DNA from: Streptomyces sp. NBC_00285
GTDB lineage: Bacteria > Actinomycetota > Actinomycetes > Streptomycetales > Streptomycetaceae
Direction: 5' to 3'
DNA: 64,000 nt
NCBI RefSeq assembly: GCF_036174265.1
Contig: NZ_CP108055.1
Span: 8,432,001 to 8,496,000 of the forward strand
Shown here: positions 8,195 through 16,033 of the stretch, in pieces
Layout of the letters: the number at the start of each line of letters is the position of its first letter
How positions within the stretch are numbered: position 1 is the first letter of the stretch
Translations under genes and position numbers: made by a program
Notes under the pieces: generated by a model
What the model saw: the letters and a program-made list of their open reading frames with translations, nothing else
The model's database searches: none
Told to the model about the DNA's origin: nothing

Positions 8195-8390
8195 ACCCCG
8201 GACGGTGGCCGAGACGCGTCCCACCAGGAGTCGGAGTTCGTCGAAGTCGCCCTGTTCCGAGGCGAGTCGGACGAGCTCATCGGCGGCGTCGGAGTTGCCC
8301 GCCTCCGTGGGACGACGCAGCTCGGTCAGCTCGCCGAGTTCGCTGACGGAGTCCGCGTGGCGTGCGGGGTGGGAGGCTGAACGGTGGTTC
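8195..8390 (-). pseudogene. Remnant of a repeat protein (LRRPTEAGNSDAADELVRLASE type)
   Basis: Read on the minus strand, this stretch encodes ELTELRRPTEAGNSDAADEL followed by VRLASEQGDFDELRLLVGRV. Streptomyces proteins made of alternating AGN-x-DAADxL and ATEQGDxDELRRL helical units look like this. Only about one and a half units survive, no start codon or ribosome-binding site is visible upstream, and the frame runs directly into the neighbouring gene. I interpret it as a leftover of a larger gene; the match is by memory of the family pattern, not by alignment. Confidence 0.4.
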
Positions 8391-8616
8391 TGCCAGGCTG
8401 ATGGGGAGTCACGGCAAACAGTTCCTCCAACTCCCGCTACGCTCCCGCCTCATGGGAACACCCTGAGCCTCCATTGTCGCCGGGTCGACGGCCGTCTTCA
8501 GCGCGGTCGCCACCGGGGGCGCGTGGCTGGCGGCGCGCCGTGCGAACGCCACCGCGGACACGGTTGCGCGCATCGAACGGGACCGTTGGCACGCCGACCT
8601 GCTGCCGCAGTTCAGC

Positions 8617-9075
8617 GTGAGGATCGAGATGGGTGAGGGCGACCGGGCGACGCTCAGCGTCCGGCTCGTTGGCCCGCTTCCGCTGTGCCATCTCGACGAG
8701 ATCCGAGTCGAGGTCGCGCAGAGCGACGACATGGACTACACGCCCCGGCTCGCTGGGGGACCGACCGAGGAGCAGGTGGCTGCCCAGGTGTGGGGACCGC
8801 TGCGGTTCGTGCCCGGCTCCGACGGCGCGGACCGGAACGGGCATACGGTCGTCCCGTTCGCTCTCGCCGTGGGCAGGGGACGGCCGTTCGCGCTGGAGCG
8901 CACGCGCTCACCCCTCTGGTGGGACGGCAACGACCGGGAGGAACGGTGGCGGGACAAGTGGCTCAACCTGCCGATGCGCCTGGTCCTCACCTGCCGTCGA
9001 GAAGGTTTCGAGCTGTGGACGGTCCCGTACGAGGTGGACGTGCCGGAGGCACCGCGGGTGCGGTTCGTCGGTTGA
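8617..9075 (+). CDS. Hypothetical protein, probably the body of a membrane-anchored protein interrupted at codon 5
   Basis: The 152-residue frame from GTG 8617 contains RVEVAQSDDMDYTPRLAG, WGPLRFVPGSDG and a C-terminal LTCRREGFELWTVPYEVDVP, a soluble domain I cannot name. The same frame is open upstream to 8467 and encodes a hydrophobic helix and basic linker (ASIVAGSTAVFSAVATGGAW, then AARRANATADTVARIERDRW) typical of the N-terminus of anchored Streptomyces proteins. ATG 8452 would begin that version but its fifth codon is TGA (8464-8466). So the native protein was probably about 207 residues and is now either cut by a nonsense mutation or started at a weak internal codon. Confidence 0.55.
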   Translation: MRIEMGEGDRATLSVRLVGPLPLCHLDEIRVEVAQSDDMDYTPRLAGGPTEEQVAAQVWGPLRFVPGSDGADRNGHTVVPFALAVGRGRPFALERTRSPLWWDGNDREERWRDKWLNLPMRLVLTCRREGFELWTVPYEVDVPEAPRVRFVG

Positions 9076-9513
9076 CCCTGGCGGGTGTACACGGCAAGGA
9101 CTCGTCGGAAGAGCGAGGCCGTCGGCAACGCGCTCACCTGCCCGCCTGGCCGCTGGGGTCGGAGGCCGACTGCTCTTGGCCCTGAGCCGCTGCCTGCGCC
9201 TGCATTGCCTGAAGCCTTCCCGCGTCACACCGACGAGGAACGGCACGGACAGCGTGATCCTCTCCAGCATGAACGGCACGGCGCCACCCACGATGAAGGC
9301 CGGCCACGGTGTCATCGCCTCGTCAACGTAGGCCGTGATGGCGGCGGAACCTACGAATCCCACCGCCACGCTGAGGCCCGCGGCGATCAGATAGGCCAAG
9401 ACTCCGGGGGAATCGTCGTCACCGGCCGCGTTCTGAGGTGCGGGTGCGGCCTTGGGGTCGTTCAGACTCGGCGCGCCCTGCGACAGGTGGCCAGGGCGGG
9501 GAGGCGGCAGCAC
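8908..9513 (-). CDS. Small membrane protein of unknown function (boundaries uncertain)
   Basis: The frame contains two hydrophobic segments, VLAYLIAAGLSVAVGFVGSA and WPAFIVGGAVPFMLE, followed by a basic arginine-rich tail. Third-position GC is high through the membrane part, supporting coding there. No good ribosome-binding site is visible; GTG 9513 is a possible start. The 3' third runs antisense to the neighbouring gene and is unlikely to be real in full, so this may be a frameshifted or decayed gene. No family recognised. Confidence 0.35.
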   Translation of the reverse strand: MLPPPRPGHLSQGAPSLNDPKAAPAPQNAAGDDDSPGVLAYLIAAGLSVAVGFVGSAAITAYVDEAMTPWPAFIVGGAVPFMLERITLSVPFLVGVTREGFRQCRRRQRLRAKSSRPPTPAARRAGERVADGLALPTSPCRVHPPGSTDEPHPRCLRHVHLVRDRPQLETFSTAGEDQAHRQVEPLVPPPFLPVVAVPPEG

Positions 9514-9610
9514 GGCCGGGCGTCGCCGGACTGTCCAACCGCAAACCAACCACGAACAGCCAGGCCGCGCGGACATCGGGGCGCACCGAACGGCTCTCCT
9601 TCGCTCGGAC

Positions 9611-9658
9611 TTGCGCGCGAAAACCGATCGGTTTACGATGAGGGAGACCGATCGGCTT
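9611..9658 (+). promoter_or_regulatory. Promoter with two TetR-type operators, apparently orphaned
   Basis: A -35 box TTGCGC (9611-9616), a 17-bp spacer and a -10 box TACGAT (9634-9639) are visible. The spacer carries the perfect palindrome AAACCGATCGGTTT (9621-9634) and a second, AGACCGATCGGCTT (9645-9658), follows over the expected transcription start. The same arrangement precedes the SDR gene at 17582. Downstream here there is only a 19-residue ORF (9708-9767) with AGGAG at 9698-9702, then noncoding sequence. Confidence 0.65.
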
Positions 9659-9667
9659 CTCGTCGCG

Positions 9668-10131
9668 GAGGCGGGTGAGTCTCGAACCCCATTACCCAGG
9701 AGTGCGGATGGCTGCGCCGTTGCGACGCCGAAGGGCAACCGCCCAGTACTCCAGTGCGGTTTCGTGATCTATTCGACAGGTCTGTCGGCGGATCGTCCTC
9801 GATAGTGGCTGGGGCGGGCTGTTGCCTGGTGGTGTCTGCGCCAGTTTGACCAGTGCAACTCTGGCCTCGGTGTGGCGTTGGTCGACGAGGCTGGGCGCCG
9901 CGCGGGGCCAAAAAGGTGTACCCAACGGCGCCGGAGGCGTACTCAGATTCCCGCAACCTCATTCTTCACCTGAGCGCTGGAAGCGCGTTCTTCAAAGTCG
10001 GTCTCCGAGATGGCGCAAGTCGCGACCGACGTCATCATCATCATCAACAATGCATGCGGCCTGCTGTCGGTGCCCCGCGCCCGCCTAGAGCAGCGAACGC
10101 CAGTTTCCTGATACCGGAGAGGGTATTTGTA
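9668..10131. other. Mostly noncoding stretch with two tiny ORFs
   Basis: About 460 bp between the orphan promoter and the DUF1330 gene. Two short plus-strand ORFs are worth noting: 9708-9767 (MAAPLRRRRATAQYSSAVS, preceded by AGGAG) and 10010-10111 (33 residues beginning MAQVATDVIIIINNACGLL, ending 20 bp before the DUF1330 start). Neither has a recognisable family. The rest reads as scarred sequence with no supportable gene. Confidence 0.35.
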
Positions 10132-10500
10132 ATGACTGCGAATTCGCAGAAGAAGTTCTACGCCCTGAACATGTTTGACGTGTCCGACTTGGAGAAGTAC
10201 CTCGCGTACTTCCGCCGTTTGCCTGAAGTGGCTCCGCAATATGGTGGCCGAATGGTGGCGTTTGGTCGTTTCCGGGACAACGTGGCCGGTGACCTCGCGC
10301 CACGGCAGGTTCTGTTTGCCGTCGAATGGGAGTCCGAAGAGGCGTTCAACAGGTTCCGGGACGCTCCGGACTTGGCCGACTTCCATTCGCTGCGGGAGAA
10401 CGGGACGACGTCCTATGTCTGGCAGACGTTCGATGGTCTCGATATGAGTGACCCCGCCAACGTTTCGCTCGACGATGTACTGGCGGTGCTCAAGCCTTAA
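10132..10500 (+). CDS. DUF1330-type (ABM-like) small protein
   Basis: The 122-residue product begins MTANSQKKFYALNMFDVSDL and contains LPEVAPQYGGRMVAFGRFRD and VLFAVEWESEEAFNRFRDAPDLADFHSLR, the pattern of DUF1330/dimeric alpha-beta barrel proteins, where the conserved GGR and FPS-type residues line a small pocket. Function is unknown for most members. ATG 10132 follows GGAGAGGG at 10117-10124. Base composition is a little lower in GC than the neighbours. A strong terminator follows at 10584-10609, so it is likely a single-gene unit. Confidence 0.8.
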   Translation: MTANSQKKFYALNMFDVSDLEKYLAYFRRLPEVAPQYGGRMVAFGRFRDNVAGDLAPRQVLFAVEWESEEAFNRFRDAPDLADFHSLRENGTTSYVWQTFDGLDMSDPANVSLDDVLAVLKP

Positions 10501-10583
10501 AACCCGCATTGCTACGGAGAGCGTTTCGCTTCCTGGCCTGGCCGAGAGGCATCGCCCGGAGTGTAGTTGGCTGATGGCGTGTC

Positions 10584-10609
10584 AGGGGCGGTCTTGGCGG
10601 ACCGCCCCT
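10584..10609. terminator. Strong stem-loop terminator
   Basis: A perfect 10-bp stem, AGGGGCGGTC (10584-10593) and GACCGCCCCT (10600-10609), with loop TTGGCG. It sits between the convergent DUF1330 gene and the minus-strand reductase gene and can serve both strands. Confidence 0.75.
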
Positions 10610-10755
10610 CCAAGGAGTCGATACCAGAACTGGCCGCGGTGCGATCCGGGCAGTCTCCCAACGTGATCGACGACCTTGCGGACACGACCTTGCGGCGTTG
10701 GCAAGAGGGCCGGGGGCGTCACGCAAGACTTCCTCGACGGGCGCTCGGTCGTCGC

Positions 10756-11856
10756 TCACACCTCCAGCACCAACCGCTCTCCTTCCGGTGCACGCGAGAC
10801 GCAGGGCAGCATGGCGCCGGCCGCTCGTTCGGTGGCGGTGAGCCGGCGGTCACGGTGATCGACGTGGCCCTGGGCCACCCGTACCCGGCAGGTTCCGCAG
10901 AACCCCTGGCGGCAGGAGAAGGGCAGGTCCGGCAGGGCCTCCTGGAGAACATCCAGGGCGGAGCGGTCGTACGGCACTGGCAGAACCCGTCCGGTGTCGC
11001 CCAGTTGGAGTTCGAAGGGACGGCCGTCCTTGATCGGGGCCGGGGCGAAACGCTCGAAGTGCAGGGCGGACGCGCGGCTGTCACCGAACGCGCGCCGAAC
11101 GCCGTCGATCATGGGCGCGGGCCCGCAGCAGTACACCGCACCCGCCGCCGGGCTCAAGTTCAACAGATCGGCTGTTTCGGGCGCGCCGGACTCGTCGTCA
11201 GGACGGATGGAGACCCGGTCAGGGGCTGTGGCCGCGAGTTCGGCCAGTTCTGCCGCGAAGGGCATCGAGCCGCGGCTGCGGCCGGTGTGCACGAGCCGCC
11301 AGTCCAGCCCGCGGCGGGCGGCTTCTCGGGCCATCGGCAGGATGGGGGTGATGCCGATGCCGCCCGCGATGAGCAGGATGGATGCCTCGGCGGCGAAGGG
11401 GAAGGCGTTCCGGGGCCCGGTGATGGCGACCCTCATACCCTCCCCGAGAGTGTCGTGTACCTCGGCCGAACCGCCTGCCCCGTTGGCGATGCGGCGCACC
11501 GCGATGCGGTACCGGTACCGGTCGGCGGGGTCGCCGCACAGGGAGTACTGCCGCCTGCGGCTGGAGGGCAGGTGCAGTTCGATGTGGGCGCCGGGCTGCC
11601 AGGGCGGGAGCATTGCCCCGTCGGGTGCTGCCAGCCGCAGGGAGACGACGTCCTCGGCCTCTTGGTGTTTGGCGGCGACCACCAGTTCCCGGATCACGGG
11701 CATCTCGGTGGCCGGCGGGCGCCTAGGGGGCTTGCTGCGCCGCGCGAGGCGCGTGACCGCGTTGTCGCTGAACGCCGCCAGCTTCCGCATGAAGGCGTCG
11801 CTGCGCGGTCTGCCGTACAGGTCCGGCGGCCGGGTGAGGGGTGTGCTGACGTCCAT
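10756..11856 (-). CDS. PDR/VanB-type oxidoreductase with C-terminal [2Fe-2S] ferredoxin domain
   Basis: The 366-residue product has a flavin-binding barrel (RRQYSLCG near residue 110), an NAD-binding domain (LLIAGGIGITPILPMAR, about 185-201; CCGPAPM near 265) and a plant-type ferredoxin domain at the C-terminus with CRQGFCGTCRV and a distal cysteine. Enzymes of this layout pass electrons from NAD(P)H through flavin and 2Fe-2S to an oxygenase. The oxygenase partner is likely the gene 23 bp upstream (PF10118 family) in this operon. A 50-residue N-terminal extension precedes the barrel. ATG 11856 starts it. Confidence 0.88.
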   Translation of the reverse strand: MDVSTPLTRPPDLYGRPRSDAFMRKLAAFSDNAVTRLARRSKPPRRPPATEMPVIRELVVAAKHQEAEDVVSLRLAAPDGAMLPPWQPGAHIELHLPSSRRRQYSLCGDPADRYRYRIAVRRIANGAGGSAEVHDTLGEGMRVAITGPRNAFPFAAEASILLIAGGIGITPILPMAREAARRGLDWRLVHTGRSRGSMPFAAELAELAATAPDRVSIRPDDESGAPETADLLNLSPAAGAVYCCGPAPMIDGVRRAFGDSRASALHFERFAPAPIKDGRPFELQLGDTGRVLPVPYDRSALDVLQEALPDLPFSCRQGFCGTCRVRVAQGHVDHRDRRLTATERAAGAMLPCVSRAPEGERLVLEV

Positions 11857-11879
11857 GGCATTCCTCGCTGGTCGCCGGG

Positions 11880-12791
11880 TCACTGGGCAGCCGCTCGGGC
11901 AGCGGGGGACGCCGCCAGGTAGGCGACCGCCAGCTGGGTCGAGCCCTCTTGCGTCGGGTGGTAGCCGGGGCGGAAGTAGCGCAGCACCGAGCGGGCGAAC
12001 GAGCCCGGCGGGGGCAACAGGTCCTTGTGGGCCGCGGTCAGGTAGTCGCGGAAGCGGACCTTGACCCGGTCGTCGAGTTCGGGGTCGGTGCTCATCAGGA
12101 AGCGGACTCCGCGGATCCACAGCCGGGTCAGCACCGGAGCGGTGACGAGCATGCCGACCATTCGGCGCCGGTAGCGGGGATCGAGGTGCACCAGCAGGTC
12201 GAACGCGACCGAGCGGTGTTCGACCTCTTCCGCGCCGTGCCAGCGGAACAGATCGAGCATCGCGGGGTCCGCGCCGGCCTGGTCCAGGCGCCTGTTGCTG
12301 AGAATCCAGTGACCCATGTACGCGGTGAAGTGCTCGAAGGCCGCTATGAGGGCGAGTCGTTGGAGGAGGTGCGCGTGGGTGGCGGCCGGTGTCAGCTCCG
12401 GCCGGTCTCCGAGCACCCTGCGGAAGATCCATTCGGACTGCAGGGTGTACGGAGCCGGGTCCAGCCCCTTGGCGAGAAGGTGCTCCAGGACCTCCTGGTG
12501 CGCCTCGGCGTGCATCGCTTCCTGGCCGATGAAACCGCGTACGTCCTCGCGCAGCCGGTCATCGGTGATCAGTGGCAGTGCCTGCTCGAAGGTGCGCACG
12601 AACCAGCGTTCGAGTTCGGGGAGCATGAGGTGGAGCACATCGAAGGTGTGGGTCGCGAAGGGCTCACCCGGCAGCCAGTGCAGCGGGGTGGCGCCCCAGT
12701 CGAAGGTGACGTCCCGGGGTTGCAGCACCAGGTCGTGGTGGTCGATGGGCTCGGACGGACGCTCCGGGTGGGCATGTGCGGCTCGGAACAT
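11880..12791 (-). CDS. PF10118 'metal-dependent hydrolase' family protein, ferritin-like
   Basis: The 303-residue all-helical product has FIGQEAMHAEAHQEVLE (about residues 88-104) and HGAEEVEHRSVAFDLL (about 178-193). These ExxxH plus ExxxH/EExEH patterns are those of a ferritin-like dinuclear metal site. The family is annotated only as predicted metal-dependent hydrolase. Its place directly before a flavin/2Fe-2S reductase suggests to me an O2-using diiron enzyme rather than a hydrolase. It is the fourth gene of a five-gene minus-strand operon. Confidence 0.82.
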   Translation of the reverse strand: MFRAAHAHPERPSEPIDHHDLVLQPRDVTFDWGATPLHWLPGEPFATHTFDVLHLMLPELERWFVRTFEQALPLITDDRLREDVRGFIGQEAMHAEAHQEVLEHLLAKGLDPAPYTLQSEWIFRRVLGDRPELTPAATHAHLLQRLALIAAFEHFTAYMGHWILSNRRLDQAGADPAMLDLFRWHGAEEVEHRSVAFDLLVHLDPRYRRRMVGMLVTAPVLTRLWIRGVRFLMSTDPELDDRVKVRFRDYLTAAHKDLLPPPGSFARSVLRYFRPGYHPTQEGSTQLAVAYLAASPAARAAAQ

Positions 12792-12870
12792 GGCAGGTTC
12801 CTCCGTCAGCGGTCGGTGTGTGCGAAGGGGCGGTCGGGCAGTCGTCCAGTACTGCCGGTCTGTTGGGCTG

Positions 12871-13809
12871 TCAGATCGGGTGCGCGGTGCGGTCCGGAGT
12901 GTGAGTGCAGCGGGAGCCGTCTTCGATGCGGTGGGCGAATTCCGCGATCCGGGACGCGATCTCCTCGGGGTGGCTGAGCTGTACCCAGTGCCCGGCGTCG
13001 ATGGGGCGCCGCTGTATCCGGCCCGTCCAGTGCTCCACTCCGTACGACAGCACCGGGGTGACGCAGAAGTCGCGGGTGGGGATGATGAGTTGAACCGGGA
13101 CGGTGGTTCGCCGGTCCCGGGGACGCAGCAGGCGGGGCAGCATGTTGGCGCGGTACAGCGCGGTGCCGGATACGGCGTCGCGGGCCAGCGTCTGCGCGGG
13201 GTAGGGGGTGTCCCTGGGCACGCCTTGGGAGCCGGTGAGGAAGGTGCGCCAGCGGTGTCCCAGTGCTCGCCAGGTCAGGGCGGGCAGGAGCGGGAAATGG
13301 AAGTAGGCGATGTACCAGGACCGTGCGGCCTGCCGCAGCATCTTCGGCAGATCCGGATGCCGCGGCCGGAGGCGGGCCCGGATCAGGTGGCCGACGTGGT
13401 CCAGGCAGGGTCCGGAGATGGAGGTGAACGAGGCGATCCGTCCGGCCAGGCGGGTGCCGGTGACCGACTCCCAGGAATGGATCGATCCCCAGTCGTGTCC
13501 GACCAGGTGCACCGGACGATCGGGGCTCACGGCGTCGAGGACCGCCTCCAGGTCGGCTTCCAGACGGGACATCCGGTAGGCGCGCAGACCCCTGGGCCGG
13601 TGGGAGGCTCCGGCTCCCCGCACGTCGAAGGCGGTGACGTGGAAGCGGTCGGCCAGGCGCTCGGCGACGGGGTGCCACACGGCGCTGGTGTCCGGATAGC
13701 CGTGGACCAGCACCACCGGAGGAGCCGTGGACGCTCCCCATTGATAGGCGGCCAACTCCACGCCGTCCGCGCCGTCCACGGCGATCCGGCGGGCGGCCGG
13801 GCCGGTCAT
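12871..13809 (-). CDS. Alpha/beta hydrolase, epoxide hydrolase-like
   Basis: The 312-residue product carries HGYPDTS (oxyanion region, about residue 35), the nucleophile elbow GHDWGS (Asp nucleophile, about 103) as in epoxide hydrolases and haloalkane dehalogenases, a cap domain with two aromatic-rich helices, and the catalytic DAGHWVQLSHPE near residue 275. ATG 13809 overlaps the upstream gene's stop by four bases (ATGA), indicating coupling. Within this operon it could open an epoxide or cleave an ester generated by the oxidative genes; the true substrate is not evident. Confidence 0.85.
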   Translation of the reverse strand: MTGPAARRIAVDGADGVELAAYQWGASTAPPVVLVHGYPDTSAVWHPVAERLADRFHVTAFDVRGAGASHRPRGLRAYRMSRLEADLEAVLDAVSPDRPVHLVGHDWGSIHSWESVTGTRLAGRIASFTSISGPCLDHVGHLIRARLRPRHPDLPKMLRQAARSWYIAYFHFPLLPALTWRALGHRWRTFLTGSQGVPRDTPYPAQTLARDAVSGTALYRANMLPRLLRPRDRRTTVPVQLIIPTRDFCVTPVLSYGVEHWTGRIQRRPIDAGHWVQLSHPEEIASRIAEFAHRIEDGSRCTHTPDRTAHPI

Positions 13810-14966
13810 CGGCCACCGCTGGCAGGGGTCAACTCGCCGTAGTTCAGGCCGCCGTGGAAGAAGCTGGGCAGCACCGGCCAGTGCCGCTTGAAGGGGGCCA
13901 GCTCCGAGGAGGGCAGGATCTGCAGCCAGCGCGGATCGCGCCGGCTGGGGTCGGCGAGGGTCTTCTCCTTGACCATGGAGTCGTACTGGTCGAGAGAGTC
14001 CTCCAGAGTGTTGGCGTTGGGGACCACCTCATGGCCGTAGAACGCGGCGTGACGGCGCACCCCGGGGATGCGGGAGAGCTCGGGCTGCCAGTTGTCGGCC
14101 GAGATGCCGTTCTCGGAGGAGACCCACACCCCGTCGGGAGTGTTCAGCACCAGGGAGTGGTTGCCGTCCGTATGGCCCGGGGTCCACAACAGGCTGACGC
14201 CGACACCGAGTTCGACATCGCCGTCGAATGCGGTGACGCGCTCGTCCGGTACCCCGTCCATGCCTCCGTCGACGTACCAGGCCCACTGCATCGGATGCAC
14301 CGATTCGAAGGTGCCCAGCTCCCTGCGGTGCACCAGCAGCCGGGCGCGCGGGAACAGGGCTTCGCGGGGCGCCCGTTCGCCCGGAATCGTGCTGGTACTT
14401 CCCATGATCATGCGCACGTCCTGGACGTGCAGGTGGTCGAAGCTGACGAAGTCCACGTCCTCGGGTCGCAGACCGCAGGAGGGCAGGACGGTGTTCGGGT
14501 CCTGGTAGAAGCGGGCGAAGACGTGCTCGGTGAGAAAGTCCCCCGCCAGCCGCTTGAGCTGGGCGTAGAACGGCGCTTGAGCCGTTCCGGCGGCGACGGT
14601 CGGCTCCCACACCAGTGTTTTCGGCTCACCGTCGAAGCCGTCGAACTGCACGACGAGCATCCGGTTGACGATGCTCACGAACGGGTTGACGGCGAGTGCG
14701 GCGCCGTGGAAGCCGAACCGGGTCGGGTACGGGGCGGCGGCGATGTCGAAACTGCGGACGGCGTGGATGCGGCCCTGCTGGATGAACCGCTCACGGTAGG
14801 AGGCCGCCGCACTGCGCACGGCGCGCAGCCGGTCACCGCGGGGCCATATGTCGTGGACACCCTCGAATTCGGGGATCGGACGCGGAGCGGCGGCGTCCTG
14901 GGCCTCGTCCTGAGCCATGGCCTGGGCCTTCTTCGCGCTGGGCGCCGACTTGGGCGTGGTGGTCAC
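13806..14966 (-). CDS. Metallo-beta-lactamase fold hydrolase
   Basis: The 386-residue product has an MBL core with FDHLHVQD (about residue 200), a TPGHTDGNHSLVL motif (about 285) and a late FYGHEVVPNANT segment. The usual HxHxDH metal signature is altered: here it is H-L-H-V-Q-D, so one zinc position may be unoccupied or use other ligands. GTG 14966 is four bases from the stop of the SDR gene and has GAAGGA upstream. The N-terminal 40 residues are low-complexity Ala/Lys/Pro. Probable hydrolase of an ester or lactone in the operon's pathway. Confidence 0.8.
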   Translation of the reverse strand: MTTTPKSAPSAKKAQAMAQDEAQDAAAPRPIPEFEGVHDIWPRGDRLRAVRSAAASYRERFIQQGRIHAVRSFDIAAAPYPTRFGFHGAALAVNPFVSIVNRMLVVQFDGFDGEPKTLVWEPTVAAGTAQAPFYAQLKRLAGDFLTEHVFARFYQDPNTVLPSCGLRPEDVDFVSFDHLHVQDVRMIMGSTSTIPGERAPREALFPRARLLVHRRELGTFESVHPMQWAWYVDGGMDGVPDERVTAFDGDVELGVGVSLLWTPGHTDGNHSLVLNTPDGVWVSSENGISADNWQPELSRIPGVRRHAAFYGHEVVPNANTLEDSLDQYDSMVKEKTLADPSRRDPRWLQILPSSELAPFKRHWPVLPSFFHGGLNYGELTPASGGR

Positions 14967-14970
14967 GGGC

Positions 14971-15882
14971 TCATCCTTCGGGCAGGCGGGCGGTCCGGGT
15001 GCGCTGCTCGTAGGCCGCGCGGACCGACCGGTCGGACAGGGCGGCGAGCTGGTCGGGGACAAGGAGGTGATGCAGGGCGTCGCGGGCACGGCCCGGCAGC
15101 ACCGCGGCCAGCCGGGTCAGGGCGGCTATCTGGCGTGGAACGAAGACCTCGAACCGCGGGCGCAGCACGACGTCGAGCACCGCGTCGGCCACCTGATCCG
15201 CCGTCAGGCGCCGAGTGGGACCGGTCGCGGTACCCACGGCCAGCTCGGTGTCCACGACGCCGGGCATCACCAGGGACACGTGCACGCCGGTGCCGCGCAG
15301 TTCGGCGCGGACGGCTGTGCTGTACCCGTGCAGGGCGTGCTTCGTCGCCGCGTAGGTCGCCTCGCCTGCCGGAGCGACCTTGCTGGCGGCGGAGGCGATG
15401 TTCACCACGTGGCCGCGCCCGCGTTTCCGCATCCTCGGGATCACGAGTTTCATCCCACGCAGTACGCCGTGGACGTTGACGTCGAACTGGCGCAGGGCGG
15501 CTTCCTCATGTTCCTCCTCGAAGGGGCCCACCCACATGATCCCGGCGTTGTTGATCAGTACGTCGATCGGCCCCAGCTCGGTCTCGACCGTGCGCAGGAA
15601 GTCATCGAAGGAAGGTGTGTCGGTGACGTCGAGAGACAGCCCGAGCAGTCGGCCACCGGGACGCGCGCCGATGGCGCCGGCCGTCTCCGTGGCAAGCCCC
15701 GCGTCGAGATCGCCGATCGCCACGGCGGCTCCGGCCGCGGCGAGCCGGGCTGCCACGGCACGCCCGATCCCGCGGCCCGCCCCGGTGACCGCGATCACTC
15801 GGCCGGTCAGCGGTTGTGTGCGGGGGAGCCTGTCGCGGTCTCTCCGGCTGGACGTGTGCGGGTATTTGGGCGGTGCTGCCAC
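14971..15882 (-). CDS. Short-chain dehydrogenase/reductase, first gene of the operon
   Basis: The 303-residue product has the TGAGRGIG dinucleotide-binding motif (about residues 33-40), NNAG (about 118), a catalytic Ser in VVNIASAASK and YAATK. The C-terminal extension of about 60 residues (PRQIAALTRLAAVLPGRARD) is typical of SDRs with a membrane-leaning tail. GTG 15882 follows GGAAGGGG. It is transcribed divergently from a TetR gene, with two CTGACA-N8-TGTCAG operators in between, so the whole operon is probably TetR-controlled. Confidence 0.9.
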   Translation of the reverse strand: MAAPPKYPHTSSRRDRDRLPRTQPLTGRVIAVTGAGRGIGRAVAARLAAAGAAVAIGDLDAGLATETAGAIGARPGGRLLGLSLDVTDTPSFDDFLRTVETELGPIDVLINNAGIMWVGPFEEEHEEAALRQFDVNVHGVLRGMKLVIPRMRKRGRGHVVNIASAASKVAPAGEATYAATKHALHGYSTAVRAELRGTGVHVSLVMPGVVDTELAVGTATGPTRRLTADQVADAVLDVVLRPRFEVFVPRQIAALTRLAAVLPGRARDALHHLLVPDQLAALSDRSVRAAYEQRTRTARLPEG

Positions 15883-15946
15883 GGTCGAGCCCCTTCCTTG
15901 CCCTGAGCGCGAGTGGACCGCTGAGCGGCAAGCGGCCCCACACGCT

Positions 15947-15995
15947 TCTGACACGTTGGCGTGTCAGATGAACTGACAAGCTAGAGTGTCAGTTC
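15947..15995. promoter_or_regulatory. Paired TetR operators in the divergent SDR/tetR promoter region
   Basis: Two inverted repeats share the form CTGACA-N8-TGTCAG. Site 1 (15947-15968) is TCTGACACG-TTGG-CGTGTCAGA with perfect 9-bp arms; site 2 (15970-15995) has arms GAACTGACA and TGTCAGTTC separated by eight bases. Their CTGACA half-sites start 24 bp apart. They lie midway between the SDR start (15882, minus) and the TetR start (16034, plus), as expected for an autoregulating repressor. Confidence 0.8.
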
Positions 15996-16033
15996 GGAGC
16001 ACACCGGTGTCAACACCTCTGCGAAGGGGAGAA

